From positions 511,330 to 575,329 of the forward strand of contig NZ_HG964446.1 of the NCBI RefSeq assembly GCF_000689255.1: a stretch of DNA of 64,000 bases, read 5' to 3'. This stretch comes from Mycobacterium triplex. Its GTDB lineage: Bacteria; Actinomycetota; Actinomycetes; Mycobacteriales; Mycobacteriaceae. Made by a program: the position numbers and the translations under genes. The notes below the pieces were generated by a model that was not told the DNA's origin, ran no database searches, and saw only the letters and a list, made by a program, of their open reading frames with translations. Below are positions 36,078-44,387 of this stretch, piece after piece; the stretch's first letter is position 1; every line of letters starts with the position of its first letter.

Positions 36078-36835
36078 TACTCAGTTGGCTACTGCTGGCG
36101 GGGACCCCGACAACTGGTCCACGGATTTTGAGGGTTTGAGTGGGTGGTTGCGCGCCTCATCGCAATGCGGGTTTCTAGCGTTGTGGACGATGTGGCTGTT
36201 GGGTGAGCGTGTTGATGCCGTGCAAGATTGCTTGGAGCCCGAATTGGTTTTCGCCAGCATGGCTTCGACCAGAACCTAAACGGCTTCCATTCAGCTGTGG
36301 CGGCAAGCATCCGCTCAGTACATGGCCACTACTGGGCGAACGACATGCGAGGCCACAAGGGTGCATTCGAGGTCGTCTAGTTTCACACGGTCGTGCGGGC
36401 CGCGATGCTGGTCCATAAACGACCCGATGACCCAACACCACCCCGTCCGGGCTGAGTGGTCGACCGGCCAACGCCGACAGCCTGAATCACTGGCGACCGC
36501 CGAGTCGCTGACCAGTGCTTTTGCAGCGAAGCTTAACAAGCTTCTGCGACACGCCGACGTTTCGTCAAAGTAGCCAGGCGTGTCTTGTCAATGTTCGCTG
36601 CATCTCGACTCGAGCGCTGCGCCGGCGATGACTGGTCAAGATGCAGGTGAATCTGATGACGGTGGAGAGATTGCACCAGCAGCGTTTTGCGCTGATCATG
36701 ACCGCGACGGCACCTAGGTGCGAGGACCGAGACTATGCCGGGGAGTGGTCAAGACGAGCGTGGCCAGGTCGGGTGGAGGTTCTTGTCGGAGGGTGCGTGC
36801 ATGCTGGTGCGCAACCACTACGAGAGGGAGCTGCG
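36078..36835. other. Gene-poor junction region with possible TetR-like remnants
   Basis: About 760 bases separate the lower-GC catabolic region from the GC-rich right part. Minus-strand fragments at 36315-36539 (LDDLECTLVASHVVRPVVAMY) and 36175-36300 (ENQFGLQAILHGINTL) resemble C-terminal pieces of TetR-family proteins but lie in separate frames with no HTH and no valid start. A hairpin with 8-bp arms (GACACGCC/GGCGTGTC) is at 36548-36584. No integrase, tRNA or insertion-sequence end was found. Confidence 0.35.
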
Positions 36836-37429
36836 ATGTGCTGGCAATGCGACAATCCAAGCGCCACAACCGAGGACTACCTGGACGTACTGCGTGCAAC
36901 CATCCGCGAACACGGTTGGGCGGTTCAGTACGTCGAGAGCGATAACAGGCCCTTCGCCTACACGGTCGGGTTACACAGTAGGGGGTTACCCGAACTGTTG
37001 CTGACGGGTCTGCCCGCCGACACGAGCTGTCGCGTCCTCAATTCCATTGCTCACATGATCGTCGACGACGGTACGGTGCTCGCACCGACAATGCATATCG
37101 ACTACCAAGACAGATTTCTTGTCGAAGTGGTCGAGGTCGAGCATCCGGATGTCCACTTGAAGTTCGCGGTCGGGCTCTTCGGCCCACGTGTCCGTGCCCT
37201 GCAATTGGTGTGGGCTGACGACAAGGGCCGTTGGCCTTGGGATGCGAGGTGGGGGCATGGCCGTCGTCGGCAGCCGGTGCTCGGCGTCCGTGCGGACCCC
37301 CAGGCGCGGCCGCCTAGAGGTGCTCGGACGGCCGATCACGGCATGGCAGCTCACGGCGGATCAATTCACATCGGCTCACATCGCTCTCCTGGTGGACGCC
37401 CCGGGCCGCTGCCTCGGCTGACCGGCTGA
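36836..37429 (+). CDS. DUF4262 domain protein
   Basis: ATG 36836 after GGGAG encodes 197 residues. The DUF4262 core is recognisable: MCWQCDNPSATTEDYL, WAVQYVESDNRPFAYTVGLH, GLPELLLTGLP and LQLVWADDKGRWPWDARW. The family is of unknown function, common in actinobacteria. After the usual end (QPVLGVRADP) about 45 more residues rich in Arg, Gly and Pro follow, which may be a read-through tail from a lost stop or frameshift. Confidence 0.75.
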   Translation: MCWQCDNPSATTEDYLDVLRATIREHGWAVQYVESDNRPFAYTVGLHSRGLPELLLTGLPADTSCRVLNSIAHMIVDDGTVLAPTMHIDYQDRFLVEVVEVEHPDVHLKFAVGLFGPRVRALQLVWADDKGRWPWDARWGHGRRRQPVLGVRADPQARPPRGARTADHGMAAHGGSIHIGSHRSPGGRPGPLPRLTG

Positions 37430-37441
37430 CAAGATTTTCGA

Positions 37442-38305
37442 GTGAGTTACCCCTGGCCGACCCTGGCCGATGTCATCGACACGCTCAATGTTGCTCGCGC
37501 TGACGAGCACCACTTCGTCGCCACTCAATTGGACAACCCGAGCCACCACATCGTGGGGGGCCATATTGCCGCCCAGTCCTTAATGGCGGCGAGCCTCACC
37601 GCGCCGGGCCGCACGGCGCACAGCGTGCACGTCTACTACGTGCGAGCCGGCGATGCCCGCAAGCCCGTCGACCTCCACGTCGACGTGGCGCGTGACGGTG
37701 GCACGTTGTCCACCCGCAAGATCACGGCCCGCCAGGACGGGCAGATCCTGCTCGAAGCGCTCGCGTCGTTCAACGTGCCATTCGATTCGCTCGATTACCA
37801 ACAGCCGATGCCCGACATCGCCGGTCCCGATTCGCTTGCGCCGATGCACGAGCAGCTGGCCGCGTACGCGGACGAACTGGACGGTCACTGGGTCGCACCT
37901 CGGCCTTTCGAGCTGCGCTACGTCGACCCCCCGCCACGGCTTGCCATCGACCTGCGCGAGCCGTCGTCACGGCTCCGAATGTGGTGGCGGGCCAACGGAT
38001 CTGTTCCGGATGACGAGGTGCTGCACAGCTGCCTGCTGACCTATCTCTCCGGAACCACGATGGTGGAGCCCGCACTCGTCATGCGGCGGGCCACGCCCGT
38101 CAGCACGTTCAACGCCCTCATCGACCACGCACTGTGGTTTCACCGGCCGGTCGACCTGACGGACTGGGTCCTCTCGGATCAGATGTCGACCAGCGGTGTA
38201 GCGGGCCGGGGGCTGACGACCTCGACGATGTACAACCGCAAGGGCCAAATGGTCTGCGTCGCAACCCAAGAGCTCTACTTCGGCCGCGATTCCGCAGGGG
38301 ACTAG
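37442..38305 (+). CDS. tesB: Acyl-CoA thioesterase II (TesB family)
   Basis: The 287-residue double-hotdog protein matches TesB thioesterases: FVATQLDNPSHHIVGGHIAAQSLMAA near the N-terminus, VHVYYVRAGDARKPVDLHVDVARDG, and in the second domain STFNALIDHALWFHRPVDLTDWVL with the catalytic Asp/Thr/Gln region. It hydrolyses fatty acyl-CoA to the free acid. GTG start, 12 bases after DUF4262. It converges with the metallo-beta-lactamase gene, leaving only 13 bases. Confidence 0.88.
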   Translation: MSYPWPTLADVIDTLNVARADEHHFVATQLDNPSHHIVGGHIAAQSLMAASLTAPGRTAHSVHVYYVRAGDARKPVDLHVDVARDGGTLSTRKITARQDGQILLEALASFNVPFDSLDYQQPMPDIAGPDSLAPMHEQLAAYADELDGHWVAPRPFELRYVDPPPRLAIDLREPSSRLRMWWRANGSVPDDEVLHSCLLTYLSGTTMVEPALVMRRATPVSTFNALIDHALWFHRPVDLTDWVLSDQMSTSGVAGRGLTTSTMYNRKGQMVCVATQELYFGRDSAGD

Positions 38306-38318
38306 ACGCGTTCGACGG

Positions 38319-39605
38319 TTACGGCGTGGCCAGCAGATCGATGCGGTGCCTGGGTAGATCGCCCTGCAGTGGCACGACCCGCGCCGCCATGTCGGGGTGC
38401 TTCTTGAAGAACGCGACCAGACCCTGTTTGGGGGCCGACCAATTGGGCCCGGGATCGCGGCCCTGGCTCCTGGCCCGTTTCTGCTTGATCTCCCAGTCCC
38501 TCTTGCGCAGCGCGTCGATGTCTTTGATCTCGTAGGTCAAATAGATCTGGTAGTCCTCGTCGGGCCGGACGGCGTTGCGTGCCTGGCGCAGCAGGTCCAG
38601 CGTTTCCCGCTCGGGATTGCCGTGCTCACCGTTTCCGGAGAACACGTAGTGATCGGCGGTGACGCGCTCGAAAAAGTCTCGCGTGACATTGTTGTCGCTG
38701 CCGTGGTGCTGTCCCTTCAGCACATCGACGTGCATTCTGTCGCCCAGACCGACGAGCCGCATCCCCGCGAGGATCTTGTCGCCACGGGCGTCGCCGGTGA
38801 ACAGGATCGTCTTTCCACCCAGTTCGGCGAGCACCACAATGCTGGACAGATTGGGCACCGACTCGTCGACGTAGGCTGCCAGCGCGGCGGACGGTGGCTT
38901 CGGGCGCTTCTTTTGTTCCTCCAACCACTTTCGGTGCGCCTCTTGTAACGCCTTGACTTCTGGGAGCATCGGCCCGATAACGCTCAACTTCAGGCCGCCT
39001 TCCATCTCGATCGCCGTGCCGCCGTCCTCGGCGACGATCAGCCCGCCCTCGCCGTCGTTGACCTGGATCTGCAGCACCTCGGCGTTGCCGGCCAGGTCAA
39101 TGCCCTGCTCGATGCCGGCGAGCACCATCAGCGCGTCGTTGAATGTGGTGGCGTCGACCTTCGCGTCGTCGGGCACCAGGTCGATGGGGATGTCCCCGGT
39201 CAGCGACGCCGTTCCATAGCCGTTGGTGGTGGCCTTCTTCAGCTCGGCGGCATCATTGCCGATGATTTTGTCAAAAGTGTTGTGGAACAACCGCTGTGGC
39301 TTTACGAACCTGTTGGCGGGCAGCGCTCTGAGCTCCTCGGTCAGTCGCACCAGTCCGTTGGCGTGGTCGTCGTCCACGTGGCTGAGCATGACCCAGTCCA
39401 ATACCATCGGTTCGTCGTCGGACACGCCCTTCTCGGCGCGCAGCTGCTTCAGCCGCGGCCCGAGGTGGTTTGCGTAGACGCCGCTGGGGCCTCCGTCGAT
39501 CAGCGCCAGCTTCTGCCTCTTGCTCGCCTTCGGCCCGAACCGAAGCAGTAGGCAGTCGCCCTTCTTGGCGGGCAGAACTTCAAGACTGAAAACGTTGTTG
39601 ACCAT
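38319..39605 (-). CDS. ComEC-like metallo-beta-lactamase-fold protein
   Basis: The 428-residue protein begins NVFSLEVLPAKKGDCLLLRFG, the typical start of MBL-fold proteins of the ComEC/Rec2 C-terminal type. The metal motif is SHVDDDHANGL (His76, Asp78-80, His81), with later GDARGDKIL and KGQHHGSDNNV. It lacks membrane segments and signal peptide. It may hydrolyse a phosphoester or nucleic acid; actual substrate unknown. It is the last gene of an operon with a subtilisin and a patatin (11 bases after the peptidase), suggesting a shared process. Confidence 0.78.
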   Translation of the reverse strand: MVNNVFSLEVLPAKKGDCLLLRFGPKASKRQKLALIDGGPSGVYANHLGPRLKQLRAEKGVSDDEPMVLDWVMLSHVDDDHANGLVRLTEELRALPANRFVKPQRLFHNTFDKIIGNDAAELKKATTNGYGTASLTGDIPIDLVPDDAKVDATTFNDALMVLAGIEQGIDLAGNAEVLQIQVNDGEGGLIVAEDGGTAIEMEGGLKLSVIGPMLPEVKALQEAHRKWLEEQKKRPKPPSAALAAYVDESVPNLSSIVVLAELGGKTILFTGDARGDKILAGMRLVGLGDRMHVDVLKGQHHGSDNNVTRDFFERVTADHYVFSGNGEHGNPERETLDLLRQARNAVRPDEDYQIYLTYEIKDIDALRKRDWEIKQKRARSQGRDPGPNWSAPKQGLVAFFKKHPDMAARVVPLQGDLPRHRIDLLATP

Positions 39606-39616
39606 GTGAATTCACC

Positions 39617-41545
39617 TCATTGACTCTGTAGTGCACGAAGGACATCGAGTAGGCCGTGGCCCTGAAAGTTGCGCTCTCGTCCGAGATCGGTCGCTGTCTC
39701 GCAGAGAATCTTCTTGATCTTGTCGGGTTGTCCGACCAGTTCTGGATAGCGAGCCATCAGCAGTGCCGCAGCGCCGCTCACGTGAGGTGCGGCCATGCTG
39801 GTGCCGTCCAGATAGCCCCAATCGTCGTCCAGCACCGAGGAGTAGATGCGCTCGCCAGGGGCGACGAGATCGGGCTTGAGACGGCCGTCGCCGGTGGGAC
39901 CGCGGCTCGAGAAGTAGCTCACGCCGTAGGTGAAAGGCTTGTAGTGGTGCGTGGATCCCACCGTGATCACGCGGTCCGCATTGCCCGGGTCGGTGATGCT
40001 GAACGCCAGATAGTTATTGAATGGCTGGTCGTTGACCACAATGTTCTGGTAGCCGAAGTTTCCGGCCGCCGCAACGACGACCACCCCGCTGTCGACGAGT
40101 CGTTCGGCCTCCATGCAGACCGGCGTTGCTCCGCAGGCGTAATTGCGCACGTCGTGCTCGATCGAAAGGCTCATGTTTACACCCTGGATCTGCATGTCGC
40201 CCGCTAATTCGTTTGTGCGCCGGACGAATTGCAGCGCGGCGATCACCGCCAGCTCGGTGTCCTCTTTGTCGGATCCGATGATGCGCAAGTCGTACAGACC
40301 GATACCCGGGCACATGCCGGTGACCAGCTTTTGGCCAGTTTCGTCGACCGAGGCGGCGATGATGCCGGCGACGTGAGTGCCGTGATCGCTGGACGGCCGT
40401 GGTGGAGGTGTGTCGCCGTCGCCGAGTTCCAGGAACTCCTTGATCAAGTCATACCGCATCGGCTCACGTCTGCATGCGGCCTTGGCGATCTGTTTGAGCT
40501 TGCGGTCTGCGCCGGACGGGAGCGTGTTGCCCCGAGCCGCCTCGATCGTCGCGAGATTGCGCTTGCGAACGACGTCGTCGACGTTGCTGAGGTTGACGAC
40601 CTCGCGGTAGTAGGTGAAGTCATACGTCTTACGGATCGGGTGCTGACCAAACGCGCCGTGCTGTGTGTAGATCCCGGAATCGATTACCGCCCAGGTGATC
40701 CCGCTGCCGTCGAGTTCGAACAGCCGTCGGGCCGCGTCCGCCTTCACGGTGGGCACCGACTTCATGATCGCCGTGGAGGCCGGCCGGTTTCGGGAGATCT
40801 GCCAGACCTTCGCCTCCTTTGCCGGGGACATGTCCGTGGAGATCAGATCGACCACCAGCTCGCGCAACTCGTCCCTGCTGGTGTCGACCAGCAGCCCTTG
40901 GTCCTTGCGCTGAATCCTGGTCAAATTGGCTTGCGCCATCGGCTTGCGGTCCGTCTCCTCCGGGGGCCGCTGCACCATCAAGACCAGGGTGCACAACGCG
41001 ACGAAGCGCTCGAATGCGGTGCGCCGGTTACGGATCCCGGCGGTGGGATCGTTGACCAAGTCGTCGACGAACGAGGGCCCCTTGTTCCATGCGTCGACCA
41101 GGACCCGCACATCGTCGAGCGTCTGGGTGATGCGGTCGGATCCGCTTTCGGCCGCGGATTCCCCGGAGTTCAGCCACGCGTCGAATTCGTTGCGCGTCCG
41201 CGGATCGAGCCACCACTGGGTCATCGGGATCAACACCCGTATCACTTCGTCGAAGTAGAGGCGGGCGGCCACATAGTTCTGCACCGGAGCGACCCTCGGG
41301 TCGTCGTCGTGCGCGATACCGCTGCGGATCTTTTGTAGTTGACTGAAGATTTCGGCAGCCAGGTCGTTGGCCGTGGTGCCCTTGTGCGACGTGATGAGCA
41401 GATCGACCGGTTTACTCAGGTCTTGCACGTAGGCGGTCCACACATCGCCCAGGATCGGTGAGCCCTGCAGGTGCCGACGGCCGGGGCCGGTGCCAACCAG
41501 GATGTAATCGACCAACTTTCGGGAGATTGACGTTTCCTCGGTCAT
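39617..41545 (-). CDS. Intracellular subtilisin-like (S8) serine peptidase with long N-terminal region
   Basis: The 642-residue protein carries a complete S8 triad: Asp289 (AVIDSGIYTQ), His388 (DHGTHVAGII) and Ser583 (LDGTSMAAPHVSG), with oxyanion Asn496 (AAAGNFG). The first 280 residues form a mostly helical region with no recognised domain. There is no signal peptide, so it is probably cytoplasmic. ATG 41545 overlaps the patatin stop by 4 bases. Linked patatin and MBL genes suggest a proteolysis-controlled effector system, which is inference. Confidence 0.87.
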   Translation of the reverse strand: MTEETSISRKLVDYILVGTGPGRRHLQGSPILGDVWTAYVQDLSKPVDLLITSHKGTTANDLAAEIFSQLQKIRSGIAHDDDPRVAPVQNYVAARLYFDEVIRVLIPMTQWWLDPRTRNEFDAWLNSGESAAESGSDRITQTLDDVRVLVDAWNKGPSFVDDLVNDPTAGIRNRRTAFERFVALCTLVLMVQRPPEETDRKPMAQANLTRIQRKDQGLLVDTSRDELRELVVDLISTDMSPAKEAKVWQISRNRPASTAIMKSVPTVKADAARRLFELDGSGITWAVIDSGIYTQHGAFGQHPIRKTYDFTYYREVVNLSNVDDVVRKRNLATIEAARGNTLPSGADRKLKQIAKAACRREPMRYDLIKEFLELGDGDTPPPRPSSDHGTHVAGIIAASVDETGQKLVTGMCPGIGLYDLRIIGSDKEDTELAVIAALQFVRRTNELAGDMQIQGVNMSLSIEHDVRNYACGATPVCMEAERLVDSGVVVVAAAGNFGYQNIVVNDQPFNNYLAFSITDPGNADRVITVGSTHHYKPFTYGVSYFSSRGPTGDGRLKPDLVAPGERIYSSVLDDDWGYLDGTSMAAPHVSGAAALLMARYPELVGQPDKIKKILCETATDLGRERNFQGHGLLDVLRALQSQ

Positions 41546-42705
41546 GTCAACGCCTCGTTCGGGTAGGGCAGTTCGGTCTTGGTGGGATCGGTGAGTTCAC
41601 CGGACAGGTGCGTCCGCAAGCCGGCGTCGCAGATGGTGTAGCCCCAGTTGATCAGGCGCTCTTGATCGGCGTCGGACAGCGGCGCAAGCCTCGTTTTCAG
41701 CTCGGCGAGTTCGCGCGTGCGCTCGGGGTTGGCCGGCAGTATTGCCCCGCCGTATTTCGCGACCTGGCTGCGGATGCCGATGTACATGCCCTGCCGCAGA
41801 CCGGATTTGAAGGAGCCGATCACCTGGCGCTTGCGCAGCGCGCGGACTTGGTTCTGGATGAGGTCGAGCACTCGAGTGCTCTGCCGGAGCGGGTCGGTCG
41901 CGGGATCCGCGTCGTCGGCGACTTGGCCGCCGGCGTCGCTGACGATGATCGACCGGTACCTCTTCCACGCGGTTTCCAGGCCGAGGTTGTCGTATACGCC
42001 GCCGTCGGTCACCTGGATCTCGTCGCGGAAGCCGGGCTGGGTAAGCGTGTTGCCCTGCTCGTCGATCCAGCTCCGGCCCTTGAGGTGCAGCGTGCAGGGC
42101 GATAGCACGGGCGGAAAGGCCGACGACGCGGCAACCGCGACCGCCAGCGGCAGGTCGGGATTGAGGATTCGGCCCACCCGGTAGTCGGCGAGGTAGGGCT
42201 TGCTGAACCGCAGCAGCACGCCGGACTCCAGGTTGGTGGAGTTGAACACGAACCGCGGCGTGTCCGGCAGATCCTGCAGGCTGGTGTCCTCGAAGAGGTG
42301 CTTGCGATAGGCCGCGGCGACACGATCGGCGGCCGAATCGCCGAAAGGCAGTATTCCCCCGAGAACCGCCTTCACGTCGAGAGCGGTTTGGCTCATCCGC
42401 CGTACGGGTTTGACGAGCAGGTCTTCCAAGTTGGCGGCGACCTGCCCCGCGCCCCACGCCAGCTGCTTCCAGTTCTTGGCCAGGACGCCGGCGGTGATCG
42501 AACCGCCCGAGACGCTGGAGATGCGATCGAGTTTCGCCAGTAGGCCGACCTCGTTGAGTCGCCAGAGCACTCCGACGTGGAAGACCATCGCCCGGTAGCC
42601 GCCGCCGGACAGGCAAAGCGCCAGGCCGTCTTCCGGCAGCAGGCCGTGGTCCTCCGGTGTGTTGCGCACCGGGGTGATCAATTCGTCCGACGTGGGACTG
42701 GTCAT
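41542..42705 (-). CDS. Patatin-like phospholipase
   Basis: From ATG 42705 (GGGAG ribosome site) the protein has 387 residues. The oxyanion motif is LSGGGYRAM (32-40), the nucleophile Ser66 lies in ISSVSGGSI, and the catalytic Asp in VTDGGVYDNLGLE. It has no signal peptide or membrane helix. Patatins hydrolyse phospholipids or acyl esters. It is the first gene of a tight patatin / S8 peptidase / MBL operon. A 20-bp perfect palindrome lies 147 bases upstream of its start. Confidence 0.87.
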   Translation of the reverse strand: MTSPTSDELITPVRNTPEDHGLLPEDGLALCLSGGGYRAMVFHVGVLWRLNEVGLLAKLDRISSVSGGSITAGVLAKNWKQLAWGAGQVAANLEDLLVKPVRRMSQTALDVKAVLGGILPFGDSAADRVAAAYRKHLFEDTSLQDLPDTPRFVFNSTNLESGVLLRFSKPYLADYRVGRILNPDLPLAVAVAASSAFPPVLSPCTLHLKGRSWIDEQGNTLTQPGFRDEIQVTDGGVYDNLGLETAWKRYRSIIVSDAGGQVADDADPATDPLRQSTRVLDLIQNQVRALRKRQVIGSFKSGLRQGMYIGIRSQVAKYGGAILPANPERTRELAELKTRLAPLSDADQERLINWGYTICDAGLRTHLSGELTDPTKTELPYPNEALT

Positions 42706-42851
42706 TCCCGCTCCCAATTGTCCACGGCCAACAAGGCATTGGGGAGCGCACCATCGCGAAACACGCGATCCTCGGTGGCTCCGCCGTCCAGAGCTGAGGG
42801 TGTTGTTCGTACCGGTATCGACGACGCTATTTCCGAGGACCGCGCTTGCGC

Positions 42852-42871
42852 ACGAGTAGTCGACTACTCGT
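42852..42871. repeat. 20-bp perfect palindrome upstream of the patatin operon
   Basis: ACGAGTAGTCGACTACTCGT is a perfect 20-bp palindrome between the DUF4267 gene stop and the patatin start. As RNA it would form an 8-bp stem with a TCGA loop without a U-tract, so an operator is more likely than a terminator. Confidence 0.55.
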
Positions 42872-42891
42872 CTTGGGTTGCGGCGCCGCGA

Positions 42892-43128
42892 CTAATCACA
42901 TATCGCGCCCATCCACAGCGCGGTACGCGTCGCCGGGCCCGCCACCGTCGCAACGCCGATCACGATGTCGCGTGCTCCGAACAAGCGAGTCACATAGCGT
43001 GAATCCGCGTCGTCCCCGGCGCCCGGGATCTGCCCGTGTCGCGCGAAAGCGGTCGGCCAAAAGTAACCGGCCAATCCGCCTGCCGTTCGGAAGCTTCCGA
43101 TGATCAATGCAAGCGAACGGGGTGACAT
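42892..43128 (-). CDS. Short DUF4267-like membrane protein, possibly truncated
   Basis: ATG 43128 with a GAGGAG ribosome site encodes 78 residues (MSPRSLALIIGSFRTAGGLAGYFWP, given in part) including VTRLFGARDIVIGVATVAG, as in the DUF4267 family of small membrane proteins. The frame ends in GAICD, earlier than in relatives I recall (usually about 120-130 residues), and sequence after the stop does not continue the family. It may be a 3'-truncated gene. Confidence 0.55.
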   Translation of the reverse strand: MSPRSLALIIGSFRTAGGLAGYFWPTAFARHGQIPGAGDDADSRYVTRLFGARDIVIGVATVAGPATRTALWMGAICD

Positions 43129-43248
43129 CCACACTCCTCGACGCGACGGTTCGTGATCGGCTGATGCAGTCCCCATTGTTGTCGGATCCGGCCGATGGTC
43201 AATGTTGCGGCACGACGCGCGGTGCCACGACCCATTAAGGTTGGGCCC

Positions 43249-44328
43249 ATGTCGGCCGCCGCAACGCCCGTACTGGTCCGGTCCGATCGAATCTTGTTGC
43301 TCCTCTCGGTGGCGTTGACGCTGTGCGCCGGATTCGCCCATTACGGCGGTTGGAACTCGGTGCTCACGTTCATCGTCGCGGCCGCGGCGGTCGGCGTTCT
43401 GGCGGCGGTGGTAGGCCACAGCGTCGATCAGCTCGGCGACCGCTTCGGAGCCGGCGCCACCGGCGTGCTCCAGTCAGCGCTCGGCAATCTCCCCGAGCTT
43501 TTCATCTGCCTGTTCAGTCTTCGGCACGGCCTGGTCGACGTGGTCCGTGCCGCGCTGGTCGGGTCCATCTTGGCCAACCTCCTGCTGGTGCTGGGACTCG
43601 CATTCGTGGCCGGCGGACTGCGTCACGGCCCCCAGCAACTCGGCTCGAACCGGGCGCGCACCGTGACGGTGCTGATGTTGCTGTCGGTCACCGCGCTGTC
43701 GATCCCGTCGGTCGCCTACTGGATCCACACCCCGGCGTCCCACCACGAGGATGCGCTGTCGATCGTCGTCTCGGTGCTGTTGCTGGGCCTGTTCGCGCTG
43801 TCCCTGCCGGCCTCGCTGCGCCGCGACGACCACGAGGTCGAATCCGCCGGATTTCACGAGCACCCGCGCTGGCCGGTCTGGCTCGCGATCGGGATGCTGG
43901 CCGCCGCCGGCGTCCTGGCGGCCTTCGTGTCGGAGTGGTTCGTCGACGCGCTGCAGCCGGCGATGCACGCGCTCAATATCTCCGAGGTGTTCGCCGGGCT
44001 GGTCGTGGTGGCGATCGCCGGCAACGCGGTGGAGAACTTCGTCGGCATTCAGCTGGCTGCCAAGGGACAGTCCGCGTACGCGTTCTCGGTCGTCCTCAAT
44101 TCGCCACTTCAGATCTCGCTGGTGCTAGGGCCGGTGCTGGTGCTCGTCTCGCAGTTCGCCGGCATGGCCGGGCTGACCCTGGTCTTCAGTCCGATGTTGG
44201 TGGTGGCGCTGCTGCTCGCGGTCGTGCTCACCGCATTCATCTCGTTCGACGGCGAATCGACCTGGCTCGAAGGCGCGACCCTAGTAGTGCTCTACGGGAT
44301 CATCGCCGCGTCGTTCTGGTGGGGCTGA
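43249..44328 (+). CDS. Ca2+/cation:proton antiporter (CaCA family)
   Basis: From ATG 43249 the protein has 359 residues and about 11 membrane segments. The two alpha repeats of the CaCA superfamily are visible: GNLPELFICLFSLRHGLVDVV and GNAVENFVGIQLAAKGQSAYA, each with the acidic residue that binds calcium. It probably exports Ca2+ in exchange for protons. The frame is open to 43195, but 43249 fits the usual length. Confidence 0.83.
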   Translation: MSAAATPVLVRSDRILLLLSVALTLCAGFAHYGGWNSVLTFIVAAAAVGVLAAVVGHSVDQLGDRFGAGATGVLQSALGNLPELFICLFSLRHGLVDVVRAALVGSILANLLLVLGLAFVAGGLRHGPQQLGSNRARTVTVLMLLSVTALSIPSVAYWIHTPASHHEDALSIVVSVLLLGLFALSLPASLRRDDHEVESAGFHEHPRWPVWLAIGMLAAAGVLAAFVSEWFVDALQPAMHALNISEVFAGLVVVAIAGNAVENFVGIQLAAKGQSAYAFSVVLNSPLQISLVLGPVLVLVSQFAGMAGLTLVFSPMLVVALLLAVVLTAFISFDGESTWLEGATLVVLYGIIAASFWWG

Positions 44329-44387
44329 GCCGATCGATTCTTGGGCCGGTTGCGCGCTCGATGCCTTGACACACTAATTTCCCTGGT

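Noticed and set aside
36548..36584. Inverted repeat GACACGCC/GGCGTGTC as a terminator
   Set aside because: A 21-base loop and no U-tract make a terminator unlikely; kept only as a note in the junction entry.
40229..41338. 369-codon plus-strand open frame
   Set aside because: Antisense to the S8 peptidase; composition and lack of ribosome site or motifs show it is a GC-rich shadow frame.
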